23,299 bases of DNA from Trebouxia sp. TZW2008 (Eukaryota > Chlorophyta > Trebouxiophyceae > Trebouxiales > Trebouxiaceae). A program made the position numbers and the translations under genes. The notes under the pieces are model-generated. The model did no database searches and had not been told where the DNA came from. It was given only the letters and a program-made list of their open reading frames with translations. Below, piece after piece: positions 1-11,000 of this stretch. The stretch covers positions 1 through 23,299 of the forward strand of contig BDIU01000485.1 in the NCBI GenBank assembly GCA_002118135.1, given 5' to 3'. Numbering within the stretch: the stretch's first letter is position 1; each line of letters begins with the position of its first letter.

Positions 1-462
1 GGTTCTGGGGCCTTAGGCAATGAAAGGCACTTAGTGTTTGAATGTGGAGCATTGGCTGGGGTGTGGGCCAAGTGCCCTGGTTTGTTTGAGAGCTGCGGTT
101 ATAACATGCGCGCTTTTTTTTGCGCAACATGATCATTTGGGGGTGTTTCACCATGTCATAGACTGCCTGAATTTCATGGACATATAGTCATTGCCACAGT
201 GTGGCACATGTGATCNNGTGGCACATGTGATCAGCCTTGTTGGCTGGCTAAAGCATGTAAAATTATTCTCTCTCTCTCACGGCAAATGACAGCTTCCAGC
301 ATCATAAATGTTGGAGTTCATGCTGGCCTCAACAATGTGGTTGGGGTGCTATCTCTGACACTATTGTTGCTCTGGCTGTTGCTGCAAAAGCATGTGCCGC
401 CAATAATTAGCTTGGTTCTGCTTGAGTGGGCGCATGCTGCACTGTAGGCAGCAGGGAGGGCA
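1..462. other. Non-coding left flank with a 2-N gap
   Basis: No convincing gene is visible. The stretch holds an assembly gap at 216-217 flanked by identical 15-base copies, a short CT run near 267-278, and probably the 5' untranslated region and promoter of the small gene starting at 463. An in-frame TAG at 445-447 lies just before that start. No TATA box or other promoter element stands out. Confidence 0.6.
201..232. repeat. Identical 15-base copies on both sides of NN
   Basis: The same 15 bases (gtggcacatgtgatc) occur at 201-215 and 218-232, separated only by NN at 216-217. This is what is left when two overlapping contig ends are joined without being merged, so it is probably an assembly artefact rather than a biological repeat. 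Confidence 0.8.
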
Positions 463-1448
463 ATGAGATTCAGTACTGATTCGGTCAGCCAAGGGCAGGG
501 TGGTCTAGCCAGCACTGCTGGTCAGAAGCAGGCCAAGAAAACTGTGACCTTCAAAGAGATCTGTGACCCGCCTGGCACAGGAGGCCCTCAGCAGGTATAG
601 ACGTGCTGGTCATGTCAACCTGTGTCACTACAAAGTGTGGAAAGTGTGCGCCAGTGACATGCATGGCAGCTTCAATCTTTGATATCTTGCGCAGGCCTGC
701 CACTCTCTTGAGGATTGCCAGCAGCAGCTTGCTTAAACACAGCTTGCTTGAACACAGAGTTGCCAAGACATTGCACTGGCTTTTTGCAAATACACAGGCG
801 CAGTGTTGTCTTATGCTGACATCGTAAGCTGATGTCCCCAGGCTTCTGCGTCAGCCTCAAAGCGGCCTCCAAACCCCCCCGGTTCCAAAGCACTGGCAGA
901 CAAGGGTGCAGGTGGTGGTGGCTATGGTGGTGGTGGTCATGGTGGCGGTGGCTATGGCGGTGGTGGTCATGGTGGTGGTGGCTATGGTGGTAGTTGTCAT
1001 AGTGGCAGTGACGGTGCTGGTGGCTATGCTGCTGGTGGTGGTGGCTATGCTGCTGGTAGTCATGGCAGTGGTAATAGAGCAGCTGCTCAGGCACAGGGCA
1101 GGCCCAGCAAGCAGCACTACAAGAGCAAGGCTAAGCAGGCACGTGTAGTGCTTGTGTGCTACACCGCCCACCCTTTGCATGCTGCTGGCAGCCGCTCCTG
1201 GCAACCTTCTGCTGCCAAATTGCATGCTGCATTCATTTAAAGATGTCTGCTTGCAGGTTGTTCATAAGCGTGCGCCTGCCAAATCTTTTGGAAACATCAA
1301 GTTTAGCGTCAAGTTTGATAAGGCGCTGGCTGCACAAAGGGCAGCAACAGATGCAATTGAGGCAGTGTATGCGGGGCAGCCAGTACACAAGAAATTGGAG
1401 ACCCCCAAGAAGGCCTTTGAGGATGAGTCTGACGAGGAGCTGTCGTAG
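463..1448 (+). CDS. Glycine-rich protein of unknown function, three exons
   Basis: Proposed exons are 463-594, 842-1144 and 1257-1448, all joined in phase 0, giving about 208 residues. The ATG at 463 is the first Met after an in-frame TAG at 445-447; the stop is TAG at 1446-1448. Donors are GTATAG and GTAGTG; acceptors are CCCCAG and TTGCAG. Exon 1 gives a Lys-rich start (KQAKKTVTFKEI). Exon 2 carries a tandem Gly repeat alternating GGGGY and GGGGH, then a basic stretch (SKQHYKSKAKQAR). Exon 3 continues basic (VVHKRAPAKSFGNIKF) and ends in an acidic tail (EDESDEELS). No signal peptide or membrane segment is evident. The basic-then-acidic tail would suit a nuclear or RNA-associated protein, but that is inference and I do not recognise a family. 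The frame through all three exons is convincing; the weak first two donors and possible upstream exons are the uncertain parts. Confidence 0.6.
906..1072 (+). repeat. In-frame Gly-Tyr/Gly-His minisatellite
   Basis: A 30-base unit encoding GGGGYGGGGH is repeated about 2.5 times and then decays into Gly/Ala/Tyr/His-rich codons. It lies inside exon 2 of the small glycine-rich gene. On the opposite strand it produces a spurious His-rich open frame. Confidence 0.8.
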
Positions 1449-2883
1449 GTATGCTGTCCTTGCTACATCTTTGGCTGCTCCCCAATGCGCAAACTTGGTC
1501 ACTGTCACAAGAGCCAAAAGGATGTTAGCATTGTGAGGTCCTGTGGCTGCAGACTATTCTATGCACAGTATGCACAACAGCTTTGGTGGCTGCATTGTCA
1601 GATTTGCTGCAAGTCTGAGGCATAGCTTTGTCAAGTGTCATCTGAAGAACATGCTGTACATGCCTCTCAGTGGCCGGCACAGCTTCATCTGCACAGCAGC
1701 TGTGTATGCTCTGATCTGTGACTGTTTGATGCAGGACTGAGTGCTCGAGTTTTAGCCTTGAACCAAAGAGTCAGCTCTGCAGGGCACTTGGGACGCCTGA
1801 TTTGCTTGCCTTGATGAGAAGTACTGGGGAAATGCATTGTGTGTGAACAAGAATCAGTGTGGATAGCTTGCTGTTGAGCTTCAGGTACTGGTTCTGTGTA
1901 GACATAGATACTGACATTGCGTGGGTTTTGACATACCGTCTGGACACTGCTGCAGATGTAGATAAAGATCAGTGTTTTTGCTGCAATTGGTGTTTGTGTG
2001 GGTGATGCTGTGCTGCAAAATGTCGAATAGGCCACTGGACGATATGCAATCTTGCCTGTATTGGCATGTACTTACATAGCTGTTTCTCTCATACCACTAT
2101 GAGAGGCACAACCTGCCATGCTGAATGCCTAGTACGATGCATAAGTACAGATCTATCGAACAGAACTCTTGTGGCAGACTGAATCAGGCTTGCATGTTTG
2201 GCATGCTGTGTGAAGCTGTTCACGTCCTCACATAAAACTTGTCAGCAGAGGGCTGATTCCACATTGTATGCATATGGGCCGCAAGCACGTTATTCAATAG
2301 TGTGGGTTTGCAAGCTGTTGCACAGACTGTCAACTTTGCAAACTGATCGAAACAACGTCCAAGAACTTCCTGAAGTCATCATTGCTACACATCTAAGGGA
2401 CCTTGAACGAGCAGCATGAGGCAAGCGGTAAGTGATGCTTGCGATCAATGTCAGTCAATATCTCTGTGGCTAGCTATATACACAATGCTCAAATATCATT
2501 GGCTATGAATCATTGTCACGAGGTCACTCAGTACCTAGACTCAGGTAATCGTCTTGCTCAGCAGCAAATCATGCACTTGAAGCTTATTCATATACAGCCA
2601 AGCATGGAAGCAAAATTGGCAACCTGTCTCACTGGCTACAACACGCTACTTGGGACTACTTGAGAAACACCATGACCCTGAGTTGAATTTGCATGATGTG
2701 CTGCGCTGCATCCCTTCATGACTGTTGCTACTGCTGCTGCGGCTGCTGCTGCTTTGCACCAAACTGTGTACAACATTCTGATAGAGCTCACTGTATTGTT
2801 GAGGGCATGTGAATGAGTCAGATGCATGTCAGCAAGCATCAGCATCCGTCAAGATTCCACAAATGCAAGCCAGCGTGGGACCA
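1449..2883. other. Intergenic region between convergent genes
   Basis: No gene is supported. Open frames here are short, lack splice partners and resemble nothing recognisable. It presumably holds the 3' untranslated regions of the + strand small gene and of - strand gene A. A GCT-rich run lies near 2728-2757. No chlorophyte-type TGTAA polyadenylation signal was found on the + strand between 1449 and 2883. Confidence 0.55.
2072..2076 (-). terminator. Possible polyadenylation signal (TGTAA) for gene A
   Basis: TTACA on the + strand reads TGTAA on the - strand, the usual chlorophyte polyadenylation signal. It lies about 0.8 kb after the stop of gene A, a long but possible 3' untranslated region. 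A 5-base match is weak on its own. Confidence 0.2.
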
Positions 2884-5004
2884 TCACCACCCACGGCAGC
2901 ACTTGATGCAATACAAGCTTGTCACAACATGCTGTGCATTGTGGCGCTGCTGCGGGTCCTGCCTCAGGCAGCCCTTGATCACATCCTCCAATGAGAAGCC
3001 GCTATGCTCTTTCTTCTTGACCATGGTCTTGCGTGGCCATTGGGGCAGCCCGACCTGCAGAGCAAGACCCACCTGAGGCCGTGATGCACGGTCAAGTAGA
3101 GCAGAATGAGGTCTTACTGCCACAAGCAAGACCCATCACAAGGTGTCAGCAGCGCCTTTTGCATGATAAGCTGGGCCTGATCTGCACGTTCAGTCACCTG
3201 ATCACAGTAGTCCGGCTCGCCCAGCAGGCTCTTGGCGAATGCCAGGGTGTGGCTCTCATTGCTGTCTTGCTCAAAGGCAGCCTCTGCAGCTCTGTGCTGC
3301 TGGCTCCTTGAGCCGCCCACCATGTCCAGCAGCAACAGCCCAAAGGCCCACATGTCTTGTGCAGGCATGGGGTTGTAGAAGCCTTCCCTGTCCAGCTGGT
3401 CCGCCATCTCTGGTGCCTCCAACCCTGCCGGGAACCTGCAACACCATCTCGCTCCTCCAGTTCACATAAACACAAAATACCCAATTCACAGACTACACAC
3501 CCTAGACCCAAGCCTGTAACTTGACATGATTTACTGCACCTGCAACAGCACTTGACTGCTCAGGCTGCTCTTGCAGGGGCTTGGGATGTGCCAATCACCA
3601 TGCACCCAGCTCATGTAATTGTGAACAGGGGCACTCGCTTCAGATTGGGACAACTACATTGCATTGATGTGACTCCGTTCAAGGTGGTTTGTCACCATTA
3701 GTAATTGTAAAATTCCAAAGCAGCATAACGTCTGTCTGAAGAGAAAGACACATTCATGAAGTTCAAGAAGAAATAGTCAAATTGGACAGCTCCCAGCACA
3801 CAACAGATCACTTGTGAGGTTTATCTGCATCTATTTACAGGGGTTTGTCAATGCGATTGAGCAGCAAACACTGCAAATCAGCTGCAACTTTTCAGCTTGC
3901 CCTCGACCATCTCCAACATCTGGCTCACATTTGTCCGAGAAGCACCTTTGCATGTAAGCTGCTGTAAGCACAAAAGACTCTGTTGACAGACTAGATCCCA
4001 CAGACCTGTCAGCTGACATGTATCACTGTACCTGGGACAACTTGAGCTAATGTGCATGCCTCCTTGTAGAGTTGATGTGGGTGTTCTGTCACAAGGTTTA
4101 CAGTCTCCATTCAGAGACCACATGCCAAAGGCTCCAAGTTGACATCAGTCACTGTTGACATTTTGGAATGGGGTGATACAGTGCAAACGGCTCAAGCAGG
4201 CGTTGAAGGCAGCAAAAGTGCAAGATTGGCGTACTGACCAGGACATGTCAAGGCGAGTTCTGGAACCATCTTCTTGGAACTCTTGAGCCGCATTGCCAAA
4301 GTCTGAGAGGCACCAGCGAGTTGCGTCCAGGGTCTGTAGGATGTTGCCGCCGTGCAAATCTTGGTGCACTACCCCCTTGCTGTGTGCCCGCTCTAGAGCC
4401 CTGGCTACGTCCAGCGCAATCACCACAACTTGACTGAAGTCCAAAGACAGCCTGCAAGAAGTGCCAACTTCAACATGCCTGTTGAATCTGTGAATTGCGC
4501 CAAACAGCTTGGTGGTGAACATGAGGGATTTCACCATCTTTAGCCTGCCTTGAGAGCATGGCCAAGTTGTACGTAAGCAACAGTGTGAGCAGCATAGAGC
4601 CTGAAGGCGCAGCAAGGAAGGGTGCGGGGGCAGGGGGGGGGCGGGGGGGGGTGGGCGGGNNGGGGGAGACAGCAAGGAAGGATGCGGGGGGGGAAGGAAA
4701 GAAGGGAGGGCAGCACTCACTGTAGCGTGGGGTAGAGCAGTGTGTTCAAGGTGCAGCCCAGCCTCTCCACCACCAAGAGGCCCGTCTCTATGGGGTTGGG
4801 GCCGGCAGCTCCCTCTGGCAGCACAATGGCAAAAGCTTGCAGGACATTGGGGTGGCGGCAGATGCCCAGCAGCTGGGCCTCTTCTTGCAGGCGCCACTGG
4901 TGGCCGACCTTCATCACCACGCTAGGCAGATTGGGGCTGTCCAGTTCTTGCACAGTCCCATTGCGGCCGGATGCTATCACGTCTCCTGGAAACTCATACC
5001 GTTG
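2884..5004 (-). other. Gene A protein kinase domain (four exons, about 299 residues)
   Basis: The exons are 5004-4721 (284 nt), 4451-4245 (207 nt), 3435-3198 (238 nt) and 3054-2884 (171 nt with TGA). Order of motifs: glycine-loop-like ASGRNGTV (first Gly replaced), VVMK with the beta-3 Lys, a Glu in helix C (QEEAQLLGICRHPNVLQ), HQDLHGGN catalytic loop, SDFG, LEAPE, DMWAFG, and QDPQQRHNA with the late Arg. The residues needed for catalysis are therefore present. HQD instead of HRD makes it a non-RD kinase. The sequence resembles the tyrosine-kinase-like or receptor-like groups more than CAMK or AGC, but this is an impression. The exon 19 donor (GTCCTG) is unusual, though the phase requires it and it matches the GTAAGA donor in gene B. 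Confidence 0.88.
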
Positions 5005-8000
5005 CTGCACCACATGAGCATGGCCACATTGGCAGCACACTTGCAGTTTAGCATACTTTGAGGATCAGCTTTCATGTGCGCCATGTCTTCACATGTAGCT
5101 GCTTGCATGCTGAAACTGGGATGTGCAGAGCAGTGTATGAGCCGCTGGTGTGAAGGCAAGGGCAGACAGGCGGTCTGCTACACAAGCAGCTCGCGCATCT
5201 GGGGCCAGCTTAGCAGAACAGAGCGCCCAAGCTACATGAGGTAAGGCGCAACTCACCATGGGATAGATGGGGACTTGCCACTGGCTCTGGCGGCTTTCAA
5301 GCTTATCCTGCAGACCAGCGACTTGCGCCTGCAGTGCCTCCAACTGCTCCTGCTGTGCACTGCTGTTGCCACTGTGCAGGGCCTGGCCACAGGTGGGGTG
5401 GAGGATGGATGCTAGGGGGTCAGAGGGGGGTGACATAGGCTCAGTTGCAGGCTGCTGCTGGTCATGCTCTGAGCTGCTGTCAGAGTCACTCCATCGAGCA
5501 GTTTCTGCCTGCATGAAACAGGAGCAACACAGATTAATCACAGTCATGCGCATTGTTTCACAGCATGCACATTGTTCACAGCAGGCACAGGCCCCATCAT
5601 ACTTATGGGTAAGTCCCCAAGGCTGTATGCATGGCCGAAGTAAGAAGTCTTGCAAGCAACAAGCAGGTGAACAGCAGCTTCAGGAGTATGGGACTGCCCA
5701 TCAAGCTCTTGCATGTCATGACGCATGATATGCCCATGTATGGCAGGATAGGGAGCAAGCACCAGCAGTACAATGCTCACCAGATGATGGGGCATAGCGC
5801 CAAATTCTTTGTCATATGCAGAAAAAGGTTCATTCAACAGCAAAACTCAACAGCAGCATAATCATTACCTGGTGGTCTGGGTTGAAGGGGTTGGACCGGG
5901 GGGTGGAGGGGATGGGTGGCTGTTGGCAAGCCTGCAGCTGCTGGTCACGCTCAGCCAGCTGCTGCTCTAATGTCTCCACCTTGGCTTCCAGCTCAGCACT
6001 GATGCTTTTCTTCATCCTCTCATCTTCTTTCTCCTGCAATGCTCGCTAAGGATCACTTGATTATGAAACTTGCATGATTATTTTGCATGCAAGCTTGTGC
6101 TCAGATGACACTGCATGAACCTTTCAAGGACAGCAACACCAGACAAACACCAGATATGGAGTGTCTGAACGCCCATGGTTTCTCTGTTGTTGCAATCACA
6201 AAATGGTTGACGCTTGCTTTGCTGACTGTTCTGTCAAGATAGTCATGCGTCACTAGTCAGCATGAAACAGTTTGTCAGCATGTGTGGTGACGACTTCAGC
6301 CCATGGTCATGCTGACGAAGAGTCACAGCAAATGATGTTTTGCCGCAAGATCACATGCCAGGCATACAGTAGCAAGCAGAAAACACTGCTAGAGAGCAAT
6401 TTTTACACTATCAGAACAAGATTGCTCACCTGAGCATTTGAGGAGAGCTGAAGGGTTTGGGACACCAGTTGCTGCTGCAGATCCGCAATCTGCTGAGCTG
6501 CTGCCTTCAGCTCCTGCATGGACATTGCAACCCTGATCAGTCAGTCAACTCATCAATCAATCAATCAATCAATAAAAATTATCTGAGGGACTGAATGAGG
6601 GCTTGTTCAAATAACACCAACTCAGAATCAACTGATATATGGCAAACCATCAGCAAAGTCTCACTGCCATGTGACACCTGCATCAGCTCCTGACAACACA
6701 TCATATTACTAACACCGACAATCTACAAAACAGACAGATCCATTAGTAGCCTTTTCGGGTCTCACAATTCGTGCTTATACCTGCCATGTTGCCCGCAACA
6801 TGGTAAATGTCAGATGCAAAACCTTCAAACACATGCTGGATTGGTCTGGTCAATGGCCATGTCACAAGTCTCATAACTGCAATGCTACATCAAACTGCAG
6901 AATATATGGCCAAGATGATTTAAGACACAGCAGTTTGCTCTCAACAATAACTTGATGCATATATGCACATACGTTTGAGCACAAACGGTAAGCAACAAGG
7001 CCTGAACACAACAAGCGCTTGTGTTTTGATAGCTTACTGTGGCAAGCTGGTTGCCCTTGTTCTGCTCACTGCGCAGGGCCTCCTCAGCACCCTGTCTCTT
7101 CTTCTTCTCGCCCTTCAAGTCAAGACACGCCTGCTGCCTCTGCTTTCTGACATCCTTCAGGGCGTCTTCTGCCACAGTGTTGTGCATCTGCATTGCAGCC
7201 AGGCTGTGCTCTGCCTGCTGCCTGTTGGTCTTCAGCTCAGCCACCTCAGCCCGCTGCTGAGTGCTAGCAGCCTGCAAAGACCAATGTTTTTCAATGTCAA
7301 GGGCATGATCACCACGAAGTTGTTTCCCACAGCAGCAAAGGTCATAACCAATTCTCGAAACACAATCAGAGAGGCAAGCTTGAGCATGCTGAAACAGACC
7401 TGCTGGGTACACATGAAAGCAGTGAATCAATATGTTTATGTATTGAGGCATGCGCGGTGTTTGCTTCAGAAACAAGACTGGCTTGTTGATGAGGAAAGAT
7501 CCATGCATGCACGCACAGACCCATTGTGCTACATCAGACAAGTGGTGCTTGAAATTGTACACTAACTCACATGGCAAAAGCTTGCACTTGCACAAAAAAT
7601 TGCCAAGGGCTATGGTTCTAGGCAGGCAGCAAGGTTGCTCACCTTAGCAGCAGGCTGGCTGGACTTCTTGATATCACGTAGGGCATCCTCGGCAGTCCGC
7701 CACCTCTTCTCAGCGGCTGTCAGCTTCAGTTGCAAATCACGCTTGGCTCCCTGCTCAGCTGCCAATGCCACCGCTGCCTCCTGACTCTTCTTCTTCATAT
7801 GGACTGACTGCTCATCTGCTGCCCTGATCTTCTTCTGTACCTCAGCCAGGCATGCCTCTGCCTGCTGCCTCTTTGCCTTGTGATCAGCAATCTCAGCCTT
7901 CAGGACCTGGTTTTGAGTGCTGACACCCTGTGCAACCAGCAGTATTGATGTTGGATTGAGAACTTGTGTATTTATTCAGCTTGCATGCTGTGCTTTGCAG

Positions 8001-11000
8001 GACTATGCTTGACATGTCAAAAGCAGTTGGCCAGACTAGAAGCAAGCTTGTTCCGTCTGCATAACTTGCTGCTCAATGCACGACAGGGCTGACGCAAGCA
8101 CATGCATTAAAGCTGACACCATGCCAGCGACTTGAAAACTCTGCATTCACGCAGGCCAAGCTGTAGAGCTGTGGATTTTAACGCCAGCAACATTCGTAGG
8201 CCCACATAATTTGCTTGACAGCACACATTATGCAAAGCTGTTGAATTCAATTCACATAGAGGCAGCCCACCTTGACAGCCTCTTGATATGTGTTCTTGTC
8301 GGTGCTCAAGGCATGCTCAGCATCTTCCCTCGCCTTCTTCTCAGCTGTCAACTCCTCCTCAACATGCTGCCTCTGCCTCTTGACCTGAGTCAGTGCGCCT
8401 TCTGCCACGGTATTGCGTGTCTGCATTGCAGCCAGGCTGCCCTCTGCCTGCTGCCTCTTGGTCTTTAGCTCAGCTACCTCAGCCTTCAACTCTTTGAACT
8501 GAGTGTTGGCATCCTGCAAACAACATTTTTGTCGTTGACAAAATTACCAACTGTATGCCGTTGGACAAAATGACCTGTTTTGAGCCAAACTCGATCAAAT
8601 GAAGTTCAGCTCACTGCCAGCTGCTGCACATTGAATTTTGGCGGCCACCTAGCAGGCACAATACAAATGTTGCTCAGATAGCGACGATCAAACTATGTCC
8701 ATGTATCACTTGCACCACGCACACTACATATCACCTGCAATGTGCATAATACATCAGGCATGTCAGCAACCAACAGTACAAATGCTGCTGCAAGCAGCTT
8801 AAGTGCTTGCTCTATGCAATGCAAGTCAAGCGATGCCATGCTTGTGAGGGTGACGCTCCAGGACTTCAGGCAAGAGGGCATGAATGAGCCCATTTGGCAC
8901 CCATCAAAATCTTGTAATAGCAAGATGATGACGATGTGTTTTCACTCAGCTTGAGCGTCCTCGACAGCTGAAAGCCTTCAACATGTGTAACAGAGATCGC
9001 TGCACCAGGTACGTAAGATTGCCAAACAAGCTGTCGCTGTGAGGTGATCAACAAAGCATCCAGCAAGTTTGCAGCATATGTATGAAAAGTTACCACCCAG
9101 CTCAGCTATAATGCGTGACTCCCAACCAAGTCTGCGCAGCTTACCTTGCCAAACTCCTTGCTTGTCCTTTGCAGATCATGCAGATTCTCCTCAAGAGTCT
9201 GCCGTCTCTTTTCAGTGGATGTCAACTCCACCTGCAAGCCTTGCCTGGCTTCCTGCTCAGCTGCCAATGCCACCTCCACATCCCTGGTTCTCTTCTTTTC
9301 AGCAGCGACCCTCTTGTCTGCCTCGTTCCTCAGAGTGTCCACCTCAGCCTGCCTGCTCATTGTCTGCTCAGCCATGTTGGCCTTCAGAGCCGCAAGCTCA
9401 ACATTGATGCCCTGTACAAAGCAACGTTGACTGCCATGTCAAGCACCAGAAAAACCGCTTTGGTGTGAAGAGCTCGCAAACCCGGCCTTCACAGTTGCAA
9501 GTCCAGCATTGTATCCCATTGATGGGGGGGAGGCGACTGGGGAATGCGTGCGAACAGCAAGGGCTGCAATGACCAGAAACCTGTATGCCAAGCACGCAGA
9601 TATGGCATAAGCTGGCAGAGGTAAACAATGTGTAGCAGATGCGCGCACACTTCTGGAGTTGATGATTTCTGCCAAGGCAGATCAGCACGGCTACATTGCC
9701 GATGTGTCAACAGATATCAGCTACAGCACACCAAGGAAAGGCTGCTGCATACAGTCTTGGACTTGGGCATGCATGTGTGCAATGCTCAACAGGTAAAGCA
9801 GATTGCAGCTCTACATAGCGGACCTACCTGAAGGTTGCTGTCATGGGTGGCTTGCAGGTCTGCTTGAGCCTGCTCAGAAGCGCTCATGCTCTCCTTCAGG
9901 CCAGCAACTTCAGCCCTCAAGCTGCCCACCTCATTGTTCAACCCCTGCAAGCAATCAATAAGAGCTTCAGGAGAGTATTGGCCTTACCAACATAGATCTC
10001 CGCATCAATGGGAAACAATGCAGAACAACAGCTGCAAAACAACAAGAGGAAATGCAGTTGACTCCAATGGCAAGACGCAAAGGCAGTCCAACACATAGGG
10101 GACAGCAATGTAGGGGAAGCAAATGTTGCAGCAGCTCACCTGGGCAGCCTTCTGGTGTGACTGATTGGCAGCAGTCAAGGCAGCCTCAGCTTGCTGCCTC
10201 TTCGTCTCCTGCTCATCTAGCTTAGCCCGCAGGCTGCTCTGCTCATCAACTGCCTCCTGCAACACCATAGCTTGATTGACATTGCACTGTCACTAGACTG
10301 ACGCCAGCAGTGCTCTTTGTGCATCTTGGCTCTGTCCCAGCTCAGCCCCAAAGGTTCTTCTTCTTACTGAGAACACCGTGCAACAGACAAGCTTGGCTGT
10401 CATGGCATTGTTACCAGCCAGGTGATGATCATGATGTTGCGCATCACAGCCCTCTTGCAGCTCAGCCCTCAAGCTTTCCTGCTCAATGACATCACCCTGC
10501 AACAGCACAGCTTGGTTCTCACTGCAATGTCACCAGCTATACGATGGTCATGATTGCGCTTGTCAGCCCCTTCTTGATTGCAGCTGCAGAACAACAGTCT
10601 GCAAATACAAAGTAACACAAACACACACATAAACTACCTGAGTGATTTGCAGAAGGCGCTTATTGGCCTGAGCCAGGGCATCCTCAAAAGTCTGGCTCAT
10701 CTTCGTCTCAGTGATCAGTGCCTCATCATCCTCCTTCTTCTTCTGCTGCAGGGCAGCCAGTGCCTCATCCCCCTCCGTCTTCTTCTGCTCAAGGTCAGCA
10801 AGGCTAGCCTCTGCCTGCTGCCTGGCATCTGTCTGCTGCGTCAGTTGTGTCTCCAGGGTCTTTTGCACATCATTGGCGGCCTACAGCAAAGTTCTTTTTG
10901 TCAACAGTCATGCTTTTGCTGTAGGTGAGCGAGGCTGTGCTGTGCCTGCTGCCTGCCCTCAGTCTGCTGCTGCAACTGTGCCTCTCAGGTTGTCTGTGCG

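Noticed and set aside
102..131. Inverted repeat around an 8-T run (gcgc-T8-gcgc)
   Set aside because: It looks like a hairpin terminator, but the genome is eukaryotic and no transcript ends there; probably chance.
672..1094. His-rich open frame on the - strand (HHxHxHH repeats)
   Set aside because: It is the antisense of the Gly-Tyr/Gly-His codon repeat in the + strand glycine-rich gene, whose frame continues through properly spliced exons.
906..1148. Val/Met/Ala-rich + strand frame over the same repeat
   Set aside because: Shifted reading of the GGT repeat; it does not join the neighbouring exons in phase.
9106..9468. Long + strand frames opposite the coiled-coil exons (Leu/Cys/Ser-rich)
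   Set aside because: They are antisense shadows of Glu/Gln/Lys-rich coding exons on the - strand and would not splice.
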